A stretch of DNA of 14,563 nucleotides from Clostridium sp. CAG:413. Its GTDB lineage: Bacteria > Bacillota > Clostridia > Oscillospirales > Acutalibacteraceae. The notes under the pieces were generated by a model. It searched no databases. It saw nothing but the letters and a program-made list of their open reading frames with translations, and was not told the origin of the DNA. The position numbers were made by a program, and so were the translations under genes. The stretch spans positions 1-14,563 of the forward strand of contig FR888170.1 of the NCBI GenBank assembly GCA_000431775.1. Direction: 5' to 3'. This document shows positions 4,169 to 10,855 of the stretch, in pieces; positions within the stretch are counted from its first letter, which is position 1, and each line of letters begins with the position of its first letter.

Positions 4169-7072
4169 ATGAGAATAGGAATGGATGTCGGGTCAACAAC
4201 GCTCAAATGCGTTGCTCTTGACGATAAGTATAATATTGTATATAAGGCGTATGAACGCCACTATTCCAAAATAGCCGAAAAAAGTGCAATGATGCTTTCG
4301 CAGATAGTCGACGAGCATCCCGAGTTTAAAAATGCTTCGCTGACCGTTTCCGGTTCTGCGGGCATGGGCTTTGCTCAGTCGCTCGGGCTGGATTTCATTC
4401 AGGAGGTTTATGCAACAAGAGTAGGCGTTTCAAGGCTTTTGCCAGGAACAGACGCTGTTATCGAGCTTGGCGGCGAGGATGCAAAAATACTGTTTTTCAC
4501 AAACGGCGTTGAGGTCAGAATGAATGGCTCGTGCGCAGGCGGAACGGGCGCGTTTATTGACCAGATGGCGTCGCTCCTCGGTGTGGATCCGACCGAAATG
4601 AATTCACTTGCCGAAGCTCACGAAAAAATTTATTCAATTGCATCAAGATGCGGAGTTTTTGCAAAGTCGGATATTCAGCCCTTGCTCAATCAGGGTGCAA
4701 GAAAGAACGATATTGCCGCAAGTATTTTTACCGCCGTTGTCAATCAGACCGTTTCGGGTCTTTCGCAGGGCAGAAGAATTGAAGGCAAGGTTGTCTATCT
4801 CGGCGGGCCTCTTTATTTCCTTTCGGAGCTCAGAAAGGCTTTTGACAAGGGCCTGGGTGTTACTGGAACGTGCCCGGAAAACGGTCTTTATTTCGTTGCG
4901 CTCGGTGCGGCATTTTCGTCGGACGGTGTTGCGATTGATATAAGTAGCATTACCGAGAAGATTAAGAACGCAAAGGAGAGCGGAGAATATCTCGGAGCGA
5001 AGCCGCTTTTCAATTCAAAAGAAGAATATGACGAATTTTCAGCACGCCACGCAAAGGATTCAATTGAGGATCACTGTATTATTGATAAGGGCGAAAAGGT
5101 TTATATAGGCATTGACGCAGGCTCAACAACAGTTAAGGCGGCGGTTATAAACAAAGACGGCAGAATTGTTTGCAGCCGCTATATGTCAAACAACGGCGAC
5201 CCTGTTTCGCTTATCAAAAGCTTTCTCGAAGACTTTTACAAAGAGTATCCCGACGCGGTTATTGCTTCAAGCGCGGTTACGGGCTACGGCGAGGATATAA
5301 TCAAAAACGCCTTTGCGGTTGATATAGGTCTTGTTGAGACGGTTGCTCATTTCACCGCCGCAAAGAGATTCAAGCCGGATGTTGATTTCATTATAGATAT
5401 CGGCGGTCAGGATATCAAATGCTTCAAAATCAGAAATAACGCAATTGATAACATATTCCTGAACGAGGCTTGCTCTTCGGGCTGCGGTTCATTCCTGCAA
5501 ACCTTTGCCGCCGCTTGGGGCTACAATATTGCGGATTTTTCAAAGCTCGGTCTTTTTGCGGACAGACCCGTTGACCTCGGCTCACGCTGCACGGTATTTA
5601 TGAATTCATCGGTTAAGCAGGCTCAAAAGGACGGCGCTTCAATCGAAAACATTTCCGCAGGCCTTTCGATCAGCGTTGTCAAAAACGCACTTTATAAGGT
5701 TATCAGAGCGGCAAACGCAGACGAGCTCGGCAAAAATATCGTCGTTCAGGGCGGTACCTTCCTTAACGATGCCGTTCTTCGTGCGTTCGAGCAGGAGATC
5801 GGCAGAAATGTTGTCTGCCCCAACATTTCCGGTATCATGGGCGCTTACGGTGCGGCTCTTTATTCAATGGAAAGAGCACCCGAAAAGAGCACTCTCATTT
5901 CAGCCGGGGAGCTTAAAACCTTTGAGCATAAGGTAAAAGCAATCACCTGCGGCAAGTGCAGCAACAACTGCCGGCTGACCGTTAATACCTTCAGCTCGGG
6001 CAGATGCTTTATCGGCGGCAACAGATGCAGCAAGCCCATTGCAAGGTCAAATGCGGATAAGGGCAATAACCTTTTTGATTATAAGCGTGAACTGCTCGCA
6101 GAATATAAACCCGTTAAGGGCAAGAGAGAGACGATCGGTCTGCCCATGGGACTTAACATGTTTGAGCTTCTTCCGTTCTGGCACACCTTTTTCACACAGC
6201 TCGGCTTCGGGATTGCACTATCCGAAAAATCGTCAAGAGAGCTTTATGTTTCGGGTCAGCACACCATTCCGTCAGATACGGTTTGCTACCCCGCAAAGCT
6301 TCTTCACGGTCACATCGAATCGCTCATTTCTCAGGGAGTCAAGAATATTTTCTATCCCTGTATGTCTTATAACATTGACGAAAAGCTTGGCGACAACAAC
6401 TACAACTGCCCCGTTGTTGCTTATTATCCCGAGGTTATCCGCTCAAATGTCGGCGAGCTTAAAAAGCTGAACTTTATGAATGATTATCTCGGACTTCACA
6501 GACCCAAGGATTTCTCAAAGAAGATTTACGGCATTCTGTGCAATAAGTTCGGCTCAATCTCCTTTGACGAGGTCAAAAACGCTTCCGATAAGGCCTATGA
6601 CGAATATCATAACTACATGAAGAAAATCCATCACAAGGGCTTGGAGTATCTTAAGGAAGCTAAAGAAAACGATAAACCCGTTATCGTTCTTTGCGGCAGA
6701 CCGTATCATCTTGATGAGGAGATCAATCACGGCATTGATAAGCTGATCTGCGAATGCGGCGCAACGGTTATAACCGAGGACAGCGTCAGCCCGCTTGTCA
6801 ACAAGTTCCCCACAGGCGTTCTTGACCAGTGGACTTATCATTCAAGGCTTTACGCCGCCGCAAAGTATGTTGCAAAGCTCGCGGATAAAGATGTTAACAT
6901 TGTTCAGCTTGTTTCGTTCGGCTGTGGCGTTGACGCAATAACAACCGATGAAATGAGAGCCATTCTCGAGAGCGACGGCAAAATTTATACTCAGATTAAA
7001 ATAGACGAAATTTCAAATCCGGGTGCGGTTAAAATCAGGCTCAGAAGCCTGTTTGCCGCCACGGGAAGATAA
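4169..7072 (+). CDS. Acyl-CoA dehydratase activase-related protein, tandem BadF/BadG/BcrA/BcrD ATPase domains plus DUF2229
   Basis: This 967-aa protein resembles activators of 2-hydroxyacyl-CoA dehydratases, which use ATP to fire one electron into the dehydratase through a [4Fe-4S] cluster. ASKHA domain 1 spans about 1-255: GMDVGSTTLK at 4-13, ELGGEDAK at 99-106, and cysteines C122 (NGSCAGGTG) and C161 (SRCGVF) at the positions of the cluster ligands in HgdC. ASKHA domain 2 spans about 311-570: IGIDAGSTTVK, DIGGQDIK, C435 (NEACSSGCG) and C474 (SRCTVF). A cysteine cluster at C594, C597, C601, C613 and C620 opens the DUF2229-type region, which continues with the PSDTVCYPAKLLHG block and, near the C-terminus, a dehydratase-like block beginning GRPYHLDEEINHG. 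I chose ATG 4169 (GGGAGA, 8 nt spacing) over GTG 4151. The physiological substrate is unknown. Confidence 0.88.
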   Translation: MRIGMDVGSTTLKCVALDDKYNIVYKAYERHYSKIAEKSAMMLSQIVDEHPEFKNASLTVSGSAGMGFAQSLGLDFIQEVYATRVGVSRLLPGTDAVIELGGEDAKILFFTNGVEVRMNGSCAGGTGAFIDQMASLLGVDPTEMNSLAEAHEKIYSIASRCGVFAKSDIQPLLNQGARKNDIAASIFTAVVNQTVSGLSQGRRIEGKVVYLGGPLYFLSELRKAFDKGLGVTGTCPENGLYFVALGAAFSSDGVAIDISSITEKIKNAKESGEYLGAKPLFNSKEEYDEFSARHAKDSIEDHCIIDKGEKVYIGIDAGSTTVKAAVINKDGRIVCSRYMSNNGDPVSLIKSFLEDFYKEYPDAVIASSAVTGYGEDIIKNAFAVDIGLVETVAHFTAAKRFKPDVDFIIDIGGQDIKCFKIRNNAIDNIFLNEACSSGCGSFLQTFAAAWGYNIADFSKLGLFADRPVDLGSRCTVFMNSSVKQAQKDGASIENISAGLSISVVKNALYKVIRAANADELGKNIVVQGGTFLNDAVLRAFEQEIGRNVVCPNISGIMGAYGAALYSMERAPEKSTLISAGELKTFEHKVKAITCGKCSNNCRLTVNTFSSGRCFIGGNRCSKPIARSNADKGNNLFDYKRELLAEYKPVKGKRETIGLPMGLNMFELLPFWHTFFTQLGFGIALSEKSSRELYVSGQHTIPSDTVCYPAKLLHGHIESLISQGVKNIFYPCMSYNIDEKLGDNNYNCPVVAYYPEVIRSNVGELKKLNFMNDYLGLHRPKDFSKKIYGILCNKFGSISFDEVKNASDKAYDEYHNYMKKIHHKGLEYLKEAKENDKPVIVLCGRPYHLDEEINHGIDKLICECGATVITEDSVSPLVNKFPTGVLDQWTYHSRLYAAAKYVAKLADKDVNIVQLVSFGCGVDAITTDEMRAILESDGKIYTQIKIDEISNPGAVKIRLRSLFAATGR

Positions 7073-7155
7073 GTCCGAGGATATGAAGCGAGGAAGATAA
7101 AGCGTGGGAATTTCTAAGAGAAGCAGTGCAAACGGCTTGATAAGCCCTCCGGCGG

Positions 7156-7313
7156 GGTATACAGTCGTCTGTCCTTCGGCAGTCAAAAGACCAACCGGCT
7201 CATCGGAAGGGACTTTTATGAAGCAGCCGTGCGGCACGACCGGGAGGAATCCGAATTTGCCACTGCTGTCCCACAATTATTTTATCACGGGCAGCTCAAA
7301 GCCTGGTGATACC
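7156..7313 (+). promoter_or_regulatory. Candidate cobalamin-riboswitch-like element between activase and dehydratase genes
   Basis: The 282-bp gap 7073-7354 has no convincing gene. It contains, in order, GGTAT (7156-7160), GGAAGGGAC (7205-7213), GCGGCACGACCGGGAGGAAT (7231-7250), CCGAATTTGCCACTG (7251-7265), a hairpin made of CTGTCCC and GGGCAG with an AT-rich loop, and AAGCCTGGTGATACC (7299-7313). This order resembles the AGGGAA, CCGAATGCCACTG and AAGCCAGGA(G/T)ACC landmarks of cobalamin aptamers as I recall them. ATACC at 7309-7313 could close a P1 stem with GGTAT. The region between the hairpin and the 3' box is much shorter than usual and several positions differ, so the element may be degenerate, a variant or a coincidence. 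No covariance search was possible. Confidence 0.35.
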
Positions 7314-7354
7314 TAAAATATTAACTATATAACTGATTATACGAGGAGGAATAA

Positions 7355-8662
7355 ATGATGAATACTGCCGACAGAGTTGAATTTACAAAAGAGATGCGGG
7401 ATTATACAATCCTTGCTCCCAATATGGCAGACATACATTTTTCTTTGCTTATCAACATCTTTTCTCAGTACGGCTACAGGGTTGAGCTTCTCAAAAACGA
7501 CGGCAGAACGGTTGTTGACGAGGGGTTAAAATATGTTCATAACGACACCTGTTACCCTGCGCTGCTTGTTATCGGTCAGCTCATTGACGCCTTGAACACG
7601 GGAAAATATGACCCTGACAAAACCGCTTTGATGATAACTCAGTCGGGCGGCGGCTGCCGTGCTTCAAACTACATTCATCTGCTCAGAAAAGCGCTTAAAA
7701 AGGCGGGCTATCCGCAGGTTCCCGTTATTTCTCTTAACCTTTCGAGACTTGAGAAAAACAGCGGCTTCAAAATCAGGATTTCAATGGCTCTTAAAATGCT
7801 CTCGGCAGTTATCTACGGCGATCTGATTATGCTTCTCAAAAACCAGGTCGAGCCTTATGAAAAAAATGAGGGGGAGTGTAAAAGGCTCGTACAGAAATGG
7901 ATTGACGGTATCAGCGAGATGTTCAGAAAGGGCAGAGGATATTCTTTCGGCGAGATGAAAAAGCTTCTTCCCGAGATTACAAAGTCCTTTTCGGAGGTTC
8001 CCGTAAAGAATATTGTCAAAACAAAGGTCGGCGTTGTCGGCGAGATTTATGTTAAGTATTCTCCGCTTGCCAATAATCACCTTGAGGAATTCCTGTTCGA
8101 TCAAGGCTGTGAGGTTATGGTTCCCGGACTTCTGGGCTTCTTCCTCTTTAAGGTCGATAACAGACTTGAGGATATCAAGCTCTACGGCGGAAGCAAGCTT
8201 AAAAAGATTGCAATGCAGTTTGCTATCTGGTATCTAACGAGAATTGAAACCACATTGCTTGACGCTGTAAGGGCTTACGGGCGTTTCACCGTTCCGTCAA
8301 CCTATGCTCATATCAAGGAAATATGCACAAAGATTATTGGACCCGGCTGTAAAATGGGCGAGGGATGGCTTCTGACAGCTGAAATGATGGAGCTTATCGA
8401 AAGCGGCTACGGCAATATCGTATGCGCCCAGCCCTTCGGCTGTCTGCCGAACCATATTGTCGGCAAGGGCATGATAAGGAAGCTCAAAGATATGTATCCC
8501 GAATCAAATATTGTTCCGATCGACTATGACCCCGGTGCAACAAAGGTTAATCAGGAAAACAGAATTCGTCTTATGCTTGCCGTTGCAAATGAAAATCTCG
8601 GCTGTTCCGGCGGTTGCTTTTCTTCCTCCTGCTCGGCATGCACAATAAATCAGCAATTATGA
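7355..8662 (+). CDS. 2-hydroxyacyl-CoA dehydratase-family protein (partner of the activase)
   Basis: This 435-aa protein (434 aa if the adjacent ATG at 7358 is used) has a strong GAGGAGGA ribosome binding site at 7343-7350. The N-terminal part has DTCYPALLVIGQ with C66 and QSGGGCRASNY with C101. Cysteines in such blocks ligate Fe-S clusters in the HgdA/HgdB dehydratase family. The middle has the GEIYVKYSPLANNHLEEFL block near 230-248 and the C-terminal part PFGCLPNHIVGKG and IDYDPGA. A Cys-rich tail (CSGGCFSSSCSACTINQQL) ends the protein. In many Clostridia this sequence is the C-terminal half of one roughly 1400-aa protein whose N-terminal half is the activase upstream, so the two here look like a natural split. 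The reaction is presumably Fe-S-dependent and ATP-activated. The substrate is unknown. Confidence 0.82.
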   Translation: MMNTADRVEFTKEMRDYTILAPNMADIHFSLLINIFSQYGYRVELLKNDGRTVVDEGLKYVHNDTCYPALLVIGQLIDALNTGKYDPDKTALMITQSGGGCRASNYIHLLRKALKKAGYPQVPVISLNLSRLEKNSGFKIRISMALKMLSAVIYGDLIMLLKNQVEPYEKNEGECKRLVQKWIDGISEMFRKGRGYSFGEMKKLLPEITKSFSEVPVKNIVKTKVGVVGEIYVKYSPLANNHLEEFLFDQGCEVMVPGLLGFFLFKVDNRLEDIKLYGGSKLKKIAMQFAIWYLTRIETTLLDAVRAYGRFTVPSTYAHIKEICTKIIGPGCKMGEGWLLTAEMMELIESGYGNIVCAQPFGCLPNHIVGKGMIRKLKDMYPESNIVPIDYDPGATKVNQENRIRLMLAVANENLGCSGGCFSSSCSACTINQQL

Positions 8663-8722
8663 AATACGCAAAGACGCCCGGGCCTTGAACAAACAATACC
8701 GTTTTAATCAATTTCAGTTAAA

Positions 8723-8760
8723 CCCCGAAAGCCTTGATATGTAAGACTTTCGGGGCTTTT
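8723..8760 (+). terminator. Intrinsic terminator after the dehydratase gene, possibly bidirectional
   Basis: CCCCGAAAG (8723-8731) pairs with CTTTCGGGG (8747-8755), with an extra CTT/AAG pairing inside after one mismatch, and is followed by CTTTT. On the minus strand the same hairpin is followed by a weaker TTTAA, so it could also end transcripts coming from the right. Confidence 0.85.
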
Positions 8761-9193
8761 ATCTTGTCGGAACGGAATTTTGCGTTAGTTGAGCAAAATT
8801 CTATATTGGCATCAGAACTGCCGAATTTTTGCCGAATTTACCGTTTTTTAAGCCTCTGTACCGGACTTTACCGGACTAAAGTATTCGAACGCATCCTTAT
8901 TCTCGTAGTTTTTTACTCATTTTATAATTTTTTTTGCATACGTCAAGTACTTGTTGTCGCTTTTTTGTCAGAAGATTGTCGGAGCTTTGGTATGTAAGAT
9001 GTCAAGTAATAAGAATACAATCACAAATAAAGAGATACGTCTACGGAATATATAACACACTAACAAAACGGATACATAAGATACTTCATTTCTTCATAAC
9101 AACAAAACATATAATGACATAACTAAAAAATATTATTATATTTTGTCCAATTATTGATATCTGTTGCGTTATAACTTATTGGAGGATAGATTA
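8761..9193. other. AT-rich intergenic stretch with short repeats and no convincing gene
   Basis: No frame here shows a ribosome binding site together with protein-like sequence. An 87-codon frame starting at 8734 begins inside the terminator and is not credible. Visible structure includes a perfect inverted repeat GAATTTTGC/GCAAAATTC (8775-8783 and 8793-8801) with a 9-nt spacer. There are two adjacent short tandem duplications: an 11-nt GCCGAATTT(TT) unit twice at 8820-8840 and a 10-nt TACCGGACT(T/A) unit twice at 8859-8878. A minus-strand promoter-like pair lies at 8919-8946. From about 9000 to 9180 the DNA is simply AT-rich, probably the upstream region of the small genes that follow. Confidence 0.6.
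8919..8946 (-). promoter_or_regulatory. Possible minus-strand promoter facing the 8723-8760 terminator
   Basis: Read on the minus strand, TTGACG (complement of 8941-8946) and TAAAAT (complement of 8919-8924) are 16 bp apart. A transcript from here would run leftwards through the tandem CCGGTA and TTCGGC repeats and the 9-bp inverted repeat, ending near the hairpin at 8723-8755. Its length would be about 170-190 nt with no ORF. AT-rich DNA produces such hexamers by chance, so this is tentative. Confidence 0.3.
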
Positions 9194-9292
9194 GTGCTCA
9201 ATGCGAATAGTTGCAGTACTGATCAATATACAATTCCGCCGTTGCTTCGTTTTGACGGAGCAATAAAGAAAGCAGGTGATAGCTACGGTTAA
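9194..9292 (+). CDS. 32-aa small ORF with strong ribosome binding site
   Basis: A GTG at 9194 follows GGAGGA (9181-9186) with a 7-nt spacer and opens a 32-codon frame ending TAA at 9290-9292. The peptide starts MLNANSCSTDQYTIPPLLRF and ends KKAGDSYG. It has one cysteine, no hydrophobic helix and no family I recognise. The ribosome binding site is the main support. It could be a short secreted or regulatory peptide, a leader peptide, or the remnant of a longer gene. Confidence 0.35.
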   Translation: MLNANSCSTDQYTIPPLLRFDGAIKKAGDSYG

Positions 9293-9338
9293 GCGATCGG
9301 ATATTTCAACGCGTGCTAAAAAGTGTAAGGAGAAAGAC

Positions 9339-9473
9339 ATGAAAAAGAATTTACTGTTAAAGCGAATTCTCTCGGCAGTCCTCGCAATTGTCAACTATCT
9401 AAAACTGCAAAGACACAGAATCAGACCCAAGGGGGTGAGTCCGATGGGCCATTATGTATTGGATGCTTTTTGA
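9339..9473 (+). CDS. 44-aa small ORF with signal-peptide-like N-terminus, possible gene remnant
   Basis: ATG 9339 is preceded by AAGGAGA (9327-9333). The first 18 residues (MKKNLLLKRILSAVLAIV) look exactly like the start of an exported protein: a lysine-rich n-region and a hydrophobic core. The sequence then turns polar and basic (about residues 19-33, NYLKLQRHRIRPKGV) with no cleavage site and ends after DAF. The abrupt change suggests that the 5' end of a secreted-protein gene was fused to unrelated DNA by deletion. A short membrane-inserted peptide is the alternative. The lipoprotein gene begins 14 nt downstream, so the two could share a transcript. Confidence 0.4.
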   Translation: MKKNLLLKRILSAVLAIVNYLKLQRHRIRPKGVSPMGHYVLDAF

Positions 9474-9487
9474 TAGGAGTAATGAAT

Positions 9488-10180
9488 ATGAGGAAAATCA
9501 TTTTTCTATTTTTACTGTTCGCTTTTTGCTTTTTGTTTGGTTGCAATTATAAACCGAAATATGATATGGTTAATCAATCAACATCTTTAAACAATTCTAT
9601 TAAAGGAGATTATGGCATTATTGAGACCGAAGCAGGTATTGCCGGACGTGCAGAAAATGATCCTGTTCCGCAAAGAGACTTATCTGTTAAACCAACTCTT
9701 GAGACACAAAGCTTTTATAATAAGTTAAGCACTTTAATAAATGGCGAAGCACAAAACGATATATATCCATTTCGCGATGTTGAATTCGTCAGAATAAGAG
9801 TTTTGAATAAAGCAAGCAAGGATGTCGGTGAAGAATTTACAGAGGTAAAGGCAATAACCGATGTATCCGAATTACAAAAAATCAAAAACTCTCTATGTCA
9901 AGAAACTTGGACATATTATTCTTCTTCAAAGAGTTGGGGTAAATTTAACCCGTCAAGACCTAACAACCGAATTGTAATTATTGAAACAAAGCAAAAAGAG
10001 AACTATGTTATCTATTTGTATAGCAATTCTGATTCAAACAATTGCTTTTTGTCAATAGCAAACTATGATGCAGATATGGATTATGAAAAGTTTGTTCGTT
10101 TGTCAGAAAATGCAAAAGATTTTAAACGATACTCTGTGACGAAGAATACCTATGCAGTATTAATGGGATTTTATAATTAA
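9488..10180 (+). CDS. Hypothetical lipoprotein
   Basis: The product is 230 aa from the ATG at 9488, chosen because GGAG (9475-9478) lies 9 nt upstream. The in-frame ATG at 9482 is also possible. The N-terminus is a lipoprotein signal: MRKIIFLFLLFAFCFLFGC, with lipobox LFGC and lipidated Cys19. The protein should therefore be anchored to the outer face of the cytoplasmic membrane. The mature part is polar and mostly beta/alpha mixed, with a Lys/Asn-rich composition, an aromatic stretch WTYYSSSKSWGKF near residues 141-153 and an IVIIETKQKENYVIYLY segment that looks like beta strands. I recognise no domain. AT-rich codon use contrasts with the genes before 8660 and after 10856, which suggests accessory or acquired DNA. 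Confidence 0.75.
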   Translation: MRKIIFLFLLFAFCFLFGCNYKPKYDMVNQSTSLNNSIKGDYGIIETEAGIAGRAENDPVPQRDLSVKPTLETQSFYNKLSTLINGEAQNDIYPFRDVEFVRIRVLNKASKDVGEEFTEVKAITDVSELQKIKNSLCQETWTYYSSSKSWGKFNPSRPNNRIVIIETKQKENYVIYLYSNSDSNNCFLSIANYDADMDYEKFVRLSENAKDFKRYSVTKNTYAVLMGFYN

Positions 10181-10252
10181 ATGAAAGAAAAAGGTTGCAG
10201 GAAAGAGATAAAACATCGTATAGAGTTCAAAGAAGAAGGTTGAGGTAAAACG

Positions 10253-10690
10253 ATGGAAAAATTCTATTTATTTTTAAATGGTTTAATTTTGCTTTTCTTA
10301 ACGACCTTGCCTATTTTGATACTGTTGATCGGAATTAAATCGACAATTAAAATGAAAGGTCAGAATAAACCTATTTGGCTTATTATTGCGATTGTCGCAA
10401 TTTATGCGATTTTCTTTATAATCTCGTCACTTCCGAGTGCTTATTTGCTGATAAGTAAAGATGTGTTTGGATATTCTATGATACTGATGATTCTATACTA
10501 TCCATTATCTGTTTTGGTGCCATGTGTGGTTCCGGTACTTTTGTCTTTTATTCTGATAAAAAAGAGGAAAATAATTTCATCAAAGCTGAAAATTCTTATG
10601 ACTGTATTAATTATTTCAACTTCTGCTATGATCTGCGTAGGCGTTTTTACCGGCTTCTTCTTTGATATCGTAGACAAAATACAGGGCTAA
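10253..10690 (+). CDS. Hypothetical four-helix membrane protein
   Basis: The product is 145 aa with GAGGT 6 nt upstream of the ATG. About four hydrophobic helices are visible, at roughly residues 5-28, 41-66, 74-104 and 115-139, with short basic loops (KSTIKMKGQNK and IKKRKIISSK). I recognise no family. It lies 72 nt after the lipoprotein and shares its AT-rich composition, so the two may form an accessory membrane pair. The size, topology and the hairpin downstream recall the candidate immunity gene at 1154-1534, although the sequences are not obviously related. Confidence 0.7.
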   Translation: MEKFYLFLNGLILLFLTTLPILILLIGIKSTIKMKGQNKPIWLIIAIVAIYAIFFIISSLPSAYLLISKDVFGYSMILMILYYPLSVLVPCVVPVLLSFILIKKRKIISSKLKILMTVLIISTSAMICVGVFTGFFFDIVDKIQG

Positions 10691-10765
10691 TAATTATCGC
10701 ATTGGCGAAATTGATAGCTTTTGATGAAGAAATGCAGAGCTAGAGATATTCTAAACTCGCGCATA

Positions 10766-10803
10766 AATCCGCCGTGATCGGAATTAACCGGTTGCGGCGG
10801 ATT
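10766..10803 (+). repeat. Repeated RNA hairpin element, copy 2 (16-bp stem, AATTAA loop)
   Basis: The left arm 10766-10781 (AATCCGCCGTGATCGG) pairs with 10788-10803 (CCGGTTGCGGCGGATT) around AATTAA at 10782-10787. Non-Watson-Crick positions are all G-U in + strand RNA. The outer stem differs in sequence from copy 1 (1561-1600) yet still pairs, and the inner 22 bp are identical. It ends 4 bp before the queH -35 hexamer, so it may also act as the 3' end of the upstream transcript. Confidence 0.7.
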
Positions 10804-10807
10804 GCTA

Positions 10808-10836
10808 TTTACATTTAGTATCCGATATGGTATTAT
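10808..10836 (+). promoter_or_regulatory. Sigma-A-type promoter for the queH operon
   Basis: TTTACA (10808-10813) and TATTAT (10831-10836) are separated by exactly 17 bp. Transcription would begin near 10843, just upstream of AGAGG (10844-10848). This gives a very short leader and rules out the in-frame ATG at 10835 as the start of queH. Confidence 0.75.
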
Positions 10837-10855
10837 GAAGCAAAGAGGCGATCAG

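Noticed and set aside
7104..7316. 70-codon + strand frame and an overlapping 87-codon minus frame in the dehydratase gap
   Set aside because: Neither has a suitable ribosome binding site or protein-like sequence. The stretch is better explained as structured non-coding RNA.
8820..8878. Short tandem duplications considered as plasmid iterons or a CRISPR-like array
   Set aside because: Only two units of each type exist, with no spacers and no replication or cas gene nearby.
8734..8997. 87-codon + strand frame after the dehydratase terminator
   Set aside because: It starts inside the terminator hairpin, lacks a ribosome binding site and spans the tandem repeats. Its composition looks like translated AT-rich DNA.
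10181..10243. 20-codon frame directly after the lipoprotein stop
   Set aside because: It has no ribosome binding site of its own and no recognisable features. Short open frames are common in AT-rich DNA.
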